A DNA stretch of 64,000 nt, taken from positions 558,001-622,000 of the forward strand of contig JACJYD010000001.1 of the NCBI GenBank assembly GCA_020636275.1. Reading direction: 5' to 3'. The DNA comes from Lewinellaceae bacterium. Lineage in GTDB: Bacteria; Bacteroidota; Bacteroidia; Chitinophagales; Saprospiraceae. A program made the position numbers and the translations under genes. The notes under the pieces were generated by a model. It was not told where the DNA came from. It searched no databases and saw only the letters and a program-made list of their open reading frames with translations. Shown here one piece after another: positions 15,019-23,847 of the stretch (position 1 is the stretch's first letter; each line of letters opens with the position of its first letter).

Positions 15019-16152
15019 CTAGCCTTTTGCTATTACCCCTTCCGCCTGCATCCAGGCCTGGATTTCCGTTCCGCTGAGCAGGGCTCCCATCAGGCGGGGG
15101 AACTGTTCGGGGCTGCAGGCAAAACTCGGTATGCCCATATTGCTCAGTAGCTGTGCCAATTTTTTGTCGTAATCGGGGGCGCCCTCATCGTCCAGCGCCA
15201 GGATATTGATGATCTGTACGCCCGCCTGCAAGAGCTGATGGTACTTTCGAAGCGTGTCCTGGACATTTGCTCCTTCATAGAGATCACTGATCACGACCAG
15301 GGTGGTGTCGCGGGGGCGATCCACCAATTTTTCCGCATAGGCGAGGGCTTTTTGAATATCAGTGCCTCCACCCATTTGGGTGCTGAACAAAAGTTCGACG
15401 GGATCGTCCAGCAGGCCGCTCAAGTCTGCCACCTGGGTATCGAAGACGATAAAGGAAGTCTTTAAAGAGCGCAGGGAGGCCAGGATCGAGCCGAGGATAC
15501 CGGCATAAATGATCGAAGCGGTCATGGAGGCGCTTTGATCGACCAGCAGGATGAGCTCTTTCAGGCTTCGACTTCGCCGGCCCTGACCGATCAGGGTTTC
15601 CAGGACCATGCCTTTTTTGTCGGGCTGGTAGTGTTTTAAATTGGCGCGGATGGTTTGGTGCCAATCGATCTCCTTCCCCTTTGGGCGGCGGGTGCGGATG
15701 GAGCGGGTCATTGCACCGCGGACGCTTTGTTCAAGCGGAAGGCGGAGCAATTCTTCCAATTGGTGCACCAGTTTTTGGACGACCAGGCGGGCTGTTTCCC
15801 GGGTTTTGGCCGGGATGGCTCCTTTGAGTGTCAGCAAGGTACCGACAAGCGAAATATCCGGCTCCAGGGATTCGAGCAATTCGGGTTCCAGCAACATTCG
15901 ATCGATGCCGAGCCGTTCCCAGGCATCGCGTTGCAGTATTTGTACCACGGGAGCTGGAAAGTACTTTCGGATGTCCCCCAGCCAGCGGTGCAGTTTTGGG
16001 GAGCTGTCACCCAGGCCACCTTCGCGGTCACTTTGGTAAAGGCCTTCCAGCGCATTGTCCATTTGTGCCGTATCGCCTTCCAGCGTTACCGTTTCGCCAG
16101 GGTCAGCTTCCTGCCCGAGGATGAGTCGCCATTTTTGGATCTGGTCAGACAT
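15019..16152 (-). CDS. VWA-domain protein
   Basis: A 377-residue cytoplasmic protein with a helical N-terminal half (residues 1-190) and a von Willebrand A domain (about 195-375). The MIDAS is complete: D-Q-S-A-S in ILLVDQSASM, then the T of GGGTDIQ and the D of VVISDLYEG. Such CoxE-like VWA proteins normally work with a MoxR AAA+ ATPase to load metal or remodel a target, but no MoxR gene is adjacent here. The ATG at 16152 is preferred to a TTG at 16158. It is divergent from rsmG across a twin-hairpin element. Confidence 0.85.
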   Translation of the reverse strand: MSDQIQKWRLILGQEADPGETVTLEGDTAQMDNALEGLYQSDREGGLGDSSPKLHRWLGDIRKYFPAPVVQILQRDAWERLGIDRMLLEPELLESLEPDISLVGTLLTLKGAIPAKTRETARLVVQKLVHQLEELLRLPLEQSVRGAMTRSIRTRRPKGKEIDWHQTIRANLKHYQPDKKGMVLETLIGQGRRSRSLKELILLVDQSASMTASIIYAGILGSILASLRSLKTSFIVFDTQVADLSGLLDDPVELLFSTQMGGGTDIQKALAYAEKLVDRPRDTTLVVISDLYEGANVQDTLRKYHQLLQAGVQIINILALDDEGAPDYDKKLAQLLSNMGIPSFACSPEQFPRLMGALLSGTEIQAWMQAEGVIAKG

Positions 16153-16184
16153 GCCCAAAATTAAAAGTATTTATTGTTTAAGTG

Positions 16185-16295
16185 CTCTGGCATAATTAAT
16201 TTAAAAACACTGCGGCCGCCGGCCGCAGTGTTTTTAAACAAATTTCACCGCCGCCGGCGGCGAAATTTGTTTGATTAATATTGTCACATCACTTA
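16185..16295. repeat. Twin-hairpin repeat, copy 1 (111 bp)
   Basis: Two hairpins in a row: 16201-16237 (17-bp perfect stem, loop GCC) and 16236-16272 (11 bp, one mismatch, 5 bp; loop GCC). The whole 111 bp aligns without gaps to 62233-62343, with about a dozen differences. It lies between the divergent starts of the VWA gene and rsmG. Confidence 0.85.
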
Positions 16296-16321
16296 CTTTG
16301 TCATTGGATAATCACATTGCC

Positions 16322-16966
16322 ATGGAAGAACAATCCTCCGTTCAACTCGTCCTTCGATACTTTCCAAAGCTGACCGATGTCCAGATCGATCAGATGACCC
16401 GGCTTGGTCCGCTTTATGAAGTGTGGAACAGCCAGATCAATGTGGTCTCCCGGAAGGATATCGGCAATTTATACGAACGGCATGTCCTGCATTCGCTCGC
16501 CATTGCCCGGGTGATCGGGTTTGCTAAAGGGGCCAACATCCTGGACCTCGGCACGGGGGGTGGGTTTCCGGGCATACCTTTGGCTATTCTGTTCCCGGAA
16601 GTGTCGTTCACGCTGGTAGACGGTACGGGAAAAAAGATCCAGGTCGTGCAGGCCGTCAGCGAGGCACTGGGGTTGAAGAATGTAAAAGCCTTCCACCAGC
16701 GTGCGGAGGAGTTGAAAGATACCTATGATTTTGTATTATCGAGGGGAGTGGCGCCTTTGGACAAATTGATGGGCTGGTGCCGGCGTTTGTTCCGGAAAAA
16801 GCAGATCCACAGCTTGCCCAACGGCTTGCTGGCCTTAAAAGGGGGGAACCTGAAGCAGGAGATCAAAGACCTTGGCAAGGGGGAGTATGTGGAGATCTTT
16901 CCCATCCAGGATTTTTTCCCGGAGGCCTATTTTGAAGAGAAATACGTAGTTTATGTACAGGGTTGA
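16322..16966 (+). CDS. rsmG: 16S rRNA (guanine527-N7)-methyltransferase RsmG
   Basis: A 214-residue Rossmann methyltransferase. RsmG family signatures are NVVSRKDIGNLYERHVLHSLAI and the SAM-binding ILDLGTGGGFPGIPLAILFP, followed by VLSRGVAPLDKL. The enzyme methylates G527 of 16S rRNA in the 530 loop. The ATG at 16322 is used; a TTG at 16271 lies in the repeat element. A TTACTTTG sequence at 16293-16300, just past the repeat, resembles a -7 element. Single gene; its stop is inside a hairpin. Confidence 0.95.
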   Translation: MEEQSSVQLVLRYFPKLTDVQIDQMTRLGPLYEVWNSQINVVSRKDIGNLYERHVLHSLAIARVIGFAKGANILDLGTGGGFPGIPLAILFPEVSFTLVDGTGKKIQVVQAVSEALGLKNVKAFHQRAEELKDTYDFVLSRGVAPLDKLMGWCRRLFRKKQIHSLPNGLLALKGGNLKQEIKDLGKGEYVEIFPIQDFFPEAYFEEKYVVYVQG

Positions 16967-16990
16967 AGAGGGCCGGGGCCCCTTCAACCT
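16960..16990. terminator. Hairpin terminator after rsmG
   Basis: The stem GGTTGAAG plus GGGCC pairs with GGCCC plus CTTCAACC, with one bulged A. It begins at the rsmG stop codon. There is no long T run, so termination strength is uncertain. Confidence 0.6.
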
Positions 16991-17005
16991 TGTTGGACAT
17001 AAGGA

Positions 17006-18070
<1,065 letters not shown>

Positions 18071-18169
18071 ATGTTCCAGTTTTAGGGCGTTTTGGACTGC
18101 CCGGTTTTTTGTGGGGATAAAGTTAAAAAGTTTTGTTTAAAAAACCATTCCTTCGTAAAATTTTTTGTT

Positions 18170-18215
18170 GATAAAATAAAAAAGCCCTTAAGGAGATCAA
18201 TCGTCCTTGAGGGCT
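18170..18215 (-). terminator. Intrinsic terminator of the 78-residue gene
   Basis: The stem AGCCCTTAAGGA / TCCTTGAGGGCT (18183-18215, with a wobble) is followed on the minus strand by a T-rich run reading through 18170. Confidence 0.75.
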
Positions 18216-18237
18216 CAGCAAATTACGCACGTGTTTT

Positions 18238-18474
18238 TTACTGCAGGGTTTCGAGCGTGGCTTCCTTGCTGTATTTCAGGATTCGGGAGATGGTATTGGA
18301 GGACGGATTGAACTGCACTTTAGGGAGTTCATGCAGGGCTTCCTGTAGTTCGTGAAATTCTTCCACCAATAACAGGTCGTTCTCCAATTCTTCGGCGATC
18401 TCCAGCGATTCAGCCAGGCTGGTTTCCTTGTAAAGGAATTGTACTAAAAGTTCAGATGTAGAAGTTTGCTTCAT
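18238..18474 (-). CDS. Small conserved hypothetical protein
   Basis: A 78-residue acidic helical protein (TSTSELLVQFLYKETSLAESLEIAEELEND...). It lacks cysteines, a signal peptide or a membrane segment. The SRILKYSKE segment near the C-terminus resembles short Bacteroidota proteins of unknown function. It has its own terminator (18170) and is not clearly in an operon with recA. Confidence 0.7.
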   Translation of the reverse strand: MKQTSTSELLVQFLYKETSLAESLEIAEELENDLLLVEEFHELQEALHELPKVQFNPSSNTISRILKYSKEATLETLQ

Positions 18475-18522
18475 GCTAAGGAGTTTGGTTCAAGTCCGTT
18501 GAAAATCACCAATTAAACTTTT

Positions 18523-18549
18523 GGGGCCAGGCAAATATTGTCTGGCCCC
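18523..18549. terminator. Hairpin after DUF2147 gene
   Basis: GGGGCCAG and CTGGCCCC form an 8-bp stem around an A/T-rich loop, 32 bp downstream of the DUF2147 stop. The T run on the minus strand is short, so this is a probable but not ideal terminator. Confidence 0.5.
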
Positions 18550-18580
18550 TCAAAAAAAACATACAGGTATTCGGACCTCC

Positions 18581-19018
18581 TTATTTCACCCGGTGCCAGG
18601 TTTGGTTCCGGCCGATCAGGGACACACCGATATACCCTCTTACTTTAAGTGTCTTGCTGTCTTCCAGCCAGAAACTGCACTTGTAGACATCCCCGTCTTT
18701 GGGGTCGACAATGCGTCCGTAGCTCCAATAATCTTTGTACGGTTTCATGTCCCAAAGGATCTCGAGGCCGACCAGGGGTTTGTCCTTTTTGTCGCCGGGA
18801 CAATCGTTGCAAATATTGGTCGTAGCTGCAGGCAGGAGTTCGACGACCTTTCCGTAAAACAGGTCGCCTTTCTGATAGATCTCAACATGTGATTTGGGCT
18901 CTCCGGTTTCGTCATCGATGGTTTCCCAAACGCCGACCGGGGAGGATTGAGCGAAAATACTTCCTGCATAGAGGAAAAATCCGAGCACCATTGCTCCAAA
19001 AAAAGTGTTGTTCTTCAT
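18581..19018 (-). CDS. DUF2147 exported protein
   Basis: A 145-residue protein with a cleavable signal peptide (MKNNTFFGAMVLGFFLYAGSIFAQ). The DUF2147 pattern is GVWETIDDETGEPKSHVEIY...GKVVELLP...C-N-D-C-PGD...GLEILWDM...GRIVDPKDGDVYKC...LKVRGYIGVSLIGRNQTWHRV. The family is exported and probably a small beta-barrel; the function is not established. The ATG at 19018 starts the signal peptide; an earlier ATG at 19069 would put 17 extra polar residues before it. Confidence 0.9.
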   Translation of the reverse strand: MKNNTFFGAMVLGFFLYAGSIFAQSSPVGVWETIDDETGEPKSHVEIYQKGDLFYGKVVELLPAATTNICNDCPGDKKDKPLVGLEILWDMKPYKDYWSYGRIVDPKDGDVYKCSFWLEDSKTLKVRGYIGVSLIGRNQTWHRVK

Positions 19019-19197
19019 AGATAATAGCTTTTGCTTTACATAGGGATGATTGGAAATGTAAAATTGCATACGGGCAAATACATGTTAAATTTCGTTAAAG
19101 GTTGGCCAAAGACCAATTCCATTCCAACATTTTTGCAAAAAACGGGTATATTTATTATTCTCCTCATAACATACCGCACCGATTTAATAATGCGTTG

Positions 19198-19205
19198 TAA
19201 CTTTG
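19198..19205 (+). promoter_or_regulatory. Bacteroidota -7 promoter element
   Basis: TAACTTTG matches TAnnTTTG exactly and lies 37 bp before the ATG of the Prc-type protease. Confidence 0.5.
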
Positions 19206-19241
19206 CCCTCCTGAAAATTGGAGTTTAAATTGCTATCAGAT

Positions 19242-21335
19242 ATGAAATTCAAAGGTCCCATCTTCTTTTCCTTCCTGTTGGCATGTCTGCTGTTTGCGGC
19301 ATTCTACCGGCCCGCCGACAACGCGGAAAAGGAAGCTGTTCTGATCCATTCCATCCTCGATGGAGTGAACCGTTATCACTTCGCCCCCAAAGACATCGAT
19401 GACTCGTTCTCCGAAACTTTGTACGATCTCTACCTGGAACGGATCGATCCCGGGCGCCGGTGGCTGACACAAGCCGACCTGAAAAGCCTGGAGGTGTACA
19501 AAACCCAACTGGACGACGAAGCGGCCGACGGCAACTACGATTATTTCGACCTTTCCCTCCAATTGGTCAAGAAAGGAATCGAAAAAACGGAGTCCTACTT
19601 CAAAGAGATCCTCGACCAACCTTTCGACTTTACCATCGACGAATCGTATGAGCTCGACGGCAAAAAACGGCCGTTTGCCAAAGACGATGCCGAACTCCGG
19701 GAAGCCTGGCGCAAAATGCTGAAATACGAAACCCTGACCCGACTGGAAGAAAAACTCGAAGCCCAGGAAAAGGGAGAGGATGAAGAACTGAAAGGCCTCA
19801 GCGTGGAAGAACTGGAAAAGAAGAGCCGCGAAGATGTGCTCAAAGTCTTTTCCGACTGGTACGACCGTCTCGGCAGACGCGACCGCAACGATTACCTGAA
19901 TACCTACCTCAACTCCGTGACCAATGTCTTCGATCCGCATACCGGTTACTTTGAACCGATTGAAAAACAAAACTTCGACATTACCCTCTCCGGTAAACTC
20001 GAAGGGATCGGCGCCCGCCTCCAAAGCGATGGCGAATTCACCAAGGTCTCCAGTATCGTCGTTGGTGGTCCGGCCTGGAAACAGGGCGATCTCAAAGAAA
20101 ACGACAAGATCGTAAAGGTTGGCCAGGGAGATGAAGAACCCGTCGACGTGACCGGCATGGAACTGGACGACGTCGTTTCCCTCATCCGGGGTAAAAAAGG
20201 CACCGAGGTGCGCCTCACCGTTAAAAAAGTGGATGGCACCGTCGAACAAATATCCATCATCCGCGACATCGTCATTCTGGAAGAGGGATTTGCCAAGTCG
20301 CTTTTATTGCACACCCCCTCCAAAGAAAAGATCGGCTATATCTATCTGCCTCGCTTCTACGACGATTTTTCCGATGAGAACGGCCGCAGTTGCGCCGAAG
20401 ATGTCAATAAAGAACTGGAAAAACTGAAAGCCCAAAACGTCCAGGGCGTTATCCTCGACCTGCGTGACAACCCCGGCGGATCGCTTCGCGACGTCGTCAC
20501 CATGTCCGGCCTCTTCGTGGAAAGCGGCCCCGTCGTACAGGTGAAATCGCGCGACCGTACCCCCGATGTCCTTCAGGATGTTGATCCGGGGGTAACCTGG
20601 GACGGCCCGCTGATCATTATGGTCAACTCCTTCAGCGCTTCGGCTTCGGAGATCATCGCGGCTGCTATGCAAGACTACGACCGCGCCGTGATCGTAGGGA
20701 GCCCCTCCACATTCGGGAAGGGCACCGTACAACGATTTATCGATTTGGATCGCTCCGTTTCCGGCTATTACGAGATCAAACCCCTGGGGTCGGTTAAACT
20801 CACCATCCAGAAATTCTACCGAATCGACGGTGGTTCTACCCAGTTGCGGGGCGTAGAACCCGATATCGTGCTGCCCGATGATTTCTACTACCTCGAAACC
20901 GGGGAAAAAGAAAGCGAATTCCCGATGAAGTGGACGGAGATCGCCCCCGTGCCGCACGAGCAAAAAGTTTACCAGGTCCGCAAGCTGGATCAACTCAAAG
21001 CCAAGAGCGCTCAGCGGGTGAAAAACAACCCGGTCTTCCAGGAAATTCTCGCCAATGCCAAACGTCTGAAAGACCAACGCGACAATTCGGTCTATACCCT
21101 CAACCTGGATGCCTTCCACACCCAACAGGATGAACTCCAGAAAAAGGTCGACGCCTATAAAGACCTCTTCGAACAGGACGTCGTATTCGGCGTGGAAAAC
21201 CTGCCTGGCGAAGTCGCTTATATCGAAGCCGAAGAAGGCCGCAAAGCGCGGAATGAAGACTGGCTGAAAGATGTCCGCCGGGATGTGCACCTGCAGGAGA
21301 CCCTCCTGATCATGCACGATATGCTCTCGAACTAA
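19242..21335 (+). CDS. Carboxy-terminal processing protease (Prc/Tsp type, S41A)
   Basis: A 697-residue periplasmic protease with an N-terminal membrane anchor or signal (KFKGPIFFSFLLACLLFAAF). A Tsp-type N-terminal domain ends in FDPHTGYFEP, followed by a PDZ domain around residues 240-330, then the S41 domain with NSFSASASEIIAAAMQDYDRAVIVG and STFGKGTVQ, giving the Ser/Lys dyad. The C-terminal helical tail resembles E. coli Prc. The family trims C-termini of envelope proteins. The ATG at 19242 is preferred to the TTG at 19218. A terminator follows directly. Confidence 0.93.
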   Translation: MKFKGPIFFSFLLACLLFAAFYRPADNAEKEAVLIHSILDGVNRYHFAPKDIDDSFSETLYDLYLERIDPGRRWLTQADLKSLEVYKTQLDDEAADGNYDYFDLSLQLVKKGIEKTESYFKEILDQPFDFTIDESYELDGKKRPFAKDDAELREAWRKMLKYETLTRLEEKLEAQEKGEDEELKGLSVEELEKKSREDVLKVFSDWYDRLGRRDRNDYLNTYLNSVTNVFDPHTGYFEPIEKQNFDITLSGKLEGIGARLQSDGEFTKVSSIVVGGPAWKQGDLKENDKIVKVGQGDEEPVDVTGMELDDVVSLIRGKKGTEVRLTVKKVDGTVEQISIIRDIVILEEGFAKSLLLHTPSKEKIGYIYLPRFYDDFSDENGRSCAEDVNKELEKLKAQNVQGVILDLRDNPGGSLRDVVTMSGLFVESGPVVQVKSRDRTPDVLQDVDPGVTWDGPLIIMVNSFSASASEIIAAAMQDYDRAVIVGSPSTFGKGTVQRFIDLDRSVSGYYEIKPLGSVKLTIQKFYRIDGGSTQLRGVEPDIVLPDDFYYLETGEKESEFPMKWTEIAPVPHEQKVYQVRKLDQLKAKSAQRVKNNPVFQEILANAKRLKDQRDNSVYTLNLDAFHTQQDELQKKVDAYKDLFEQDVVFGVENLPGEVAYIEAEEGRKARNEDWLKDVRRDVHLQETLLIMHDMLSN

Positions 21336-21347
21336 CCAAACAAAAGA

Positions 21348-21380
21348 GAAGGAAGCGCCTGGCGCTTCCTTCCCTTTTTT
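21348..21380 (+). terminator. Intrinsic terminator
   Basis: A GAAGGAAGCGC / GCGCTTCCTTC stem with a T run. It ends 11 bp before the ABC-F start codon. Confidence 0.85.
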
Positions 21381-21390
21381 ACAAGGCAAG

Positions 21391-23265
21391 ATGAATTACC
21401 TCTCCCTGGAAAATGTGACCAAGACCTACGGCGAAAAGGTCCTTTTCCGAAATATCAACTTACAGATCAATAAAGGGCAGAAAGTGGCGCTGGTGGCCAA
21501 GAACGGCACCGGCAAGACGACCTTGCTTCGCGTGATCGCCGGCCTGGAAAGCGGGGAAGGCGAAAATTACCGCATTCAGGTGCGCCGCGATATCCGCATC
21601 GGCTACCTCGAACAGGAACCCGAATTCGACGATTCGCTCACCGTCATGGAGACGGTCTTTCAAAGTGAAAATCCGCTCATTGGCGTCATCCGTCGCTATG
21701 AAGAGGCGTTGCTCCTGCCGGATAAACCCGAGCGCCTCCAGGCAGCCCTGGTTGAAATGGACGACCGCAAGGCCTGGGACTTCGAATCCCGCATCAAGGA
21801 GATCCTCTTCAAACTCAATATTACCGACCTGGAACAGCGCGTCAGCACGCTCTCCGGTGGACAGCGCAAGCGTCTGGCCCTGGCGCATCTCCTCATCGAC
21901 GATCCCGAACTCCTCATCCTCGACGAGCCCACCAACCACCTCGATCTCGATATGGTCGAATGGCTGGAGGAATACCTCGCTCAGCCCAACCTTACCCTGT
22001 TCCTCGTCACCCACGACCGCTATTTTCTCGAAAATATCTGCGACCAGATCGTCGAACTCGACCGGGGCAGCCTCTACCGCTACAACGGCAACTACACCGA
22101 TTTTTTGGAGAAAAAAGCGGCCCGCACCGACAATGAAACCGTCGAACAGGAGAAAGCCCAAAAGCTGCTCCGAAAAGAACTGGAATGGGTCAACCGGATG
22201 CCCAAGGCCCGGACCACCAAGGCTAAATCGCGCGTAGATGCTTTTTTCGATCTCAAGGAAAAGACCTCTCAACGCGTCGAGCGTTCGGAGATCCAGATCG
22301 ATATCAAAGGCGCCCGGCTGGGCAGCAAGATCGTCGAGCTGCACAACGTGGGCAAGCGCTTCGGCGACCTGATCCTGGTGGAAAATTTCAATTACAAGTT
22401 CAAACGGAAAGAAAGAGTGGGGATCGCCGGGAAGAACGGCGTGGGCAAAACCACCTTCCTCCGTCTGATCACCAAGGAAGCGCGGCCCGATACCGGGAAG
22501 GTCGTCGTGGGCGATACCGTGGAATTCGGTTATTACTCGCAGGACGGCATCCAGCTCATGGAAGACAAGCGCGTCATCGACGTGGTGACCGACATTGCCG
22601 AGTATATTCCCATGGAAAAAGGGCAGAAGCTGACGGCTCCCCAATTGCTGGAACGCTTCATGTTCAGCCGGCCCCAACAGCAGGTCTACGTGTCGCAACT
22701 CTCGGGCGGAGAACGCCGCCGGCTATACCTGCTGACTGTGTTGATGAAAAACCCCAATTTCCTCATCCTCGACGAGCCTACCAACGACCTCGACATTCTG
22801 ACCCTGAACGTGCTGGAGGATTTCCTTATGGATTTTCCCGGTTGCATCATCGTCGTTTCCCACGACCGCTTCCTCCTCGACAAACTCTGTGATCACCTTT
22901 TCATTTTCGAGGGCCAGGGAAAGATCCGCGACTTCAACGGCAAATATGCGGAATACAGGCAAGTGCAAAAGGCCGAGCAAGAGGAGGAGCGCAAGGTGGA
23001 GCGGCCGGCAAAGGCCGAAACCCCTGTGAATACCCGCACCAGCTTCGGCCTGAGCTCTCAGCAAAAGAACGAGTTGAAAAAGCTCGAGCGGGAGATCCAG
23101 GAGCTCGAACAGCGGAAAGCAACCCTGCATGAGCAATTCACCCGTTCCGACCTGCCGCTTGAAGACATTCAACGCTTTTCAAAAGAGCTGGAAGAGGTAG
23201 TGGCGGCGCTGGAAACCAAGGAAATGCGTTGGCTGGAGCTGGCGGAGCTGGGGGGAGGGTACTAA
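21391..23265 (+). CDS. ABC-F family ATPase (Uup-like)
   Basis: A 624-residue cytoplasmic ATPase with two ABC domains and no membrane segments. Domain one: Walker A AKNGTGKTT, signature LSGGQRKRLAL, Walker B LLILDEPTNHLD. Domain two: GKNGVGKTT, LSGGERRRLYL and FLILDEPTNDLD. The linker (residues about 240-310) has WVNRMPKARTTKAKSRVDAF, typical of Uup. The C-terminal region (about 555-624) is a coiled coil. ABC-F proteins act on the ribosome; Uup also affects DNA recombination intermediates. The ATG at 21391 is clear. Confidence 0.93.
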   Translation: MNYLSLENVTKTYGEKVLFRNINLQINKGQKVALVAKNGTGKTTLLRVIAGLESGEGENYRIQVRRDIRIGYLEQEPEFDDSLTVMETVFQSENPLIGVIRRYEEALLLPDKPERLQAALVEMDDRKAWDFESRIKEILFKLNITDLEQRVSTLSGGQRKRLALAHLLIDDPELLILDEPTNHLDLDMVEWLEEYLAQPNLTLFLVTHDRYFLENICDQIVELDRGSLYRYNGNYTDFLEKKAARTDNETVEQEKAQKLLRKELEWVNRMPKARTTKAKSRVDAFFDLKEKTSQRVERSEIQIDIKGARLGSKIVELHNVGKRFGDLILVENFNYKFKRKERVGIAGKNGVGKTTFLRLITKEARPDTGKVVVGDTVEFGYYSQDGIQLMEDKRVIDVVTDIAEYIPMEKGQKLTAPQLLERFMFSRPQQQVYVSQLSGGERRRLYLLTVLMKNPNFLILDEPTNDLDILTLNVLEDFLMDFPGCIIVVSHDRFLLDKLCDHLFIFEGQGKIRDFNGKYAEYRQVQKAEQEEERKVERPAKAETPVNTRTSFGLSSQQKNELKKLEREIQELEQRKATLHEQFTRSDLPLEDIQRFSKELEEVVAALETKEMRWLELAELGGGY

Positions 23266-23276
23266 CCGGCTTGCCG

Positions 23277-23813
23277 CTATTTTCTCACCAACCGCGCCCG
23301 CTGCAAACCCGGAGCCAGATAGCTGGTCACGGGTGGAATTTCCTCCCCATCCGCTTCCGACCCCCCGGTAACGGTGGTTGCATCCAACTGGCCCACGATG
23401 ATCTGCCAGAGCAGCACATTTTCCTCGATCTGCTCGGTCGTGGTGATGAGTAACGACTCATCGACCGAGAAGATCTCCACCAATGCCGGTCCCAGCCAGT
23501 AGGAATCCAGGAGGATGGAGTTCCCTTCATCGATCCGGTAATGCCCTTTTTCGGCATCGACGGTTTGCAGGACGTAACTCCGGATCTGCTGTGCATCCCC
23601 CGTTCCGTAGGTGATTTCATAGGTATACTCACCGGCTGCACCGGTAGGCTGGATATTCAGTCCCATAAAGATCTTCTGCCCCATACCACTGGCGCCGTAG
23701 ATCTCCAGTTCCCCGGTCCAGTTGCCGACCCAGTTTGCAGGGAAAGAAGGATCGGGTTGAGCGGAAAGTCCCGTCAACAGGCATAGAAAGAAGAAGGGAA
23801 GGATAGCTTTCAT
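23277..23813 (-). CDS. Hypothetical exported protein
   Basis: A 178-residue protein with a cleavable signal peptide (MKAILPFFFLCLLTGLSAQ). The mature part starts with a WVGNWTGELEIYG segment and alternating hydrophobic strands, like small calycin-type barrels. I do not assign a family. The gene is convergent with the ABC-F gene and divergent from the M1 peptidase. Confidence 0.7.
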   Translation of the reverse strand: MKAILPFFFLCLLTGLSAQPDPSFPANWVGNWTGELEIYGASGMGQKIFMGLNIQPTGAAGEYTYEITYGTGDAQQIRSYVLQTVDAEKGHYRIDEGNSILLDSYWLGPALVEIFSVDESLLITTTEQIEENVLLWQIIVGQLDATTVTGGSEADGEEIPPVTSYLAPGLQRARLVRK

Positions 23814-23847
23814 TTATTCAATTATTTTTGGAAAAAAATCTCAGACC

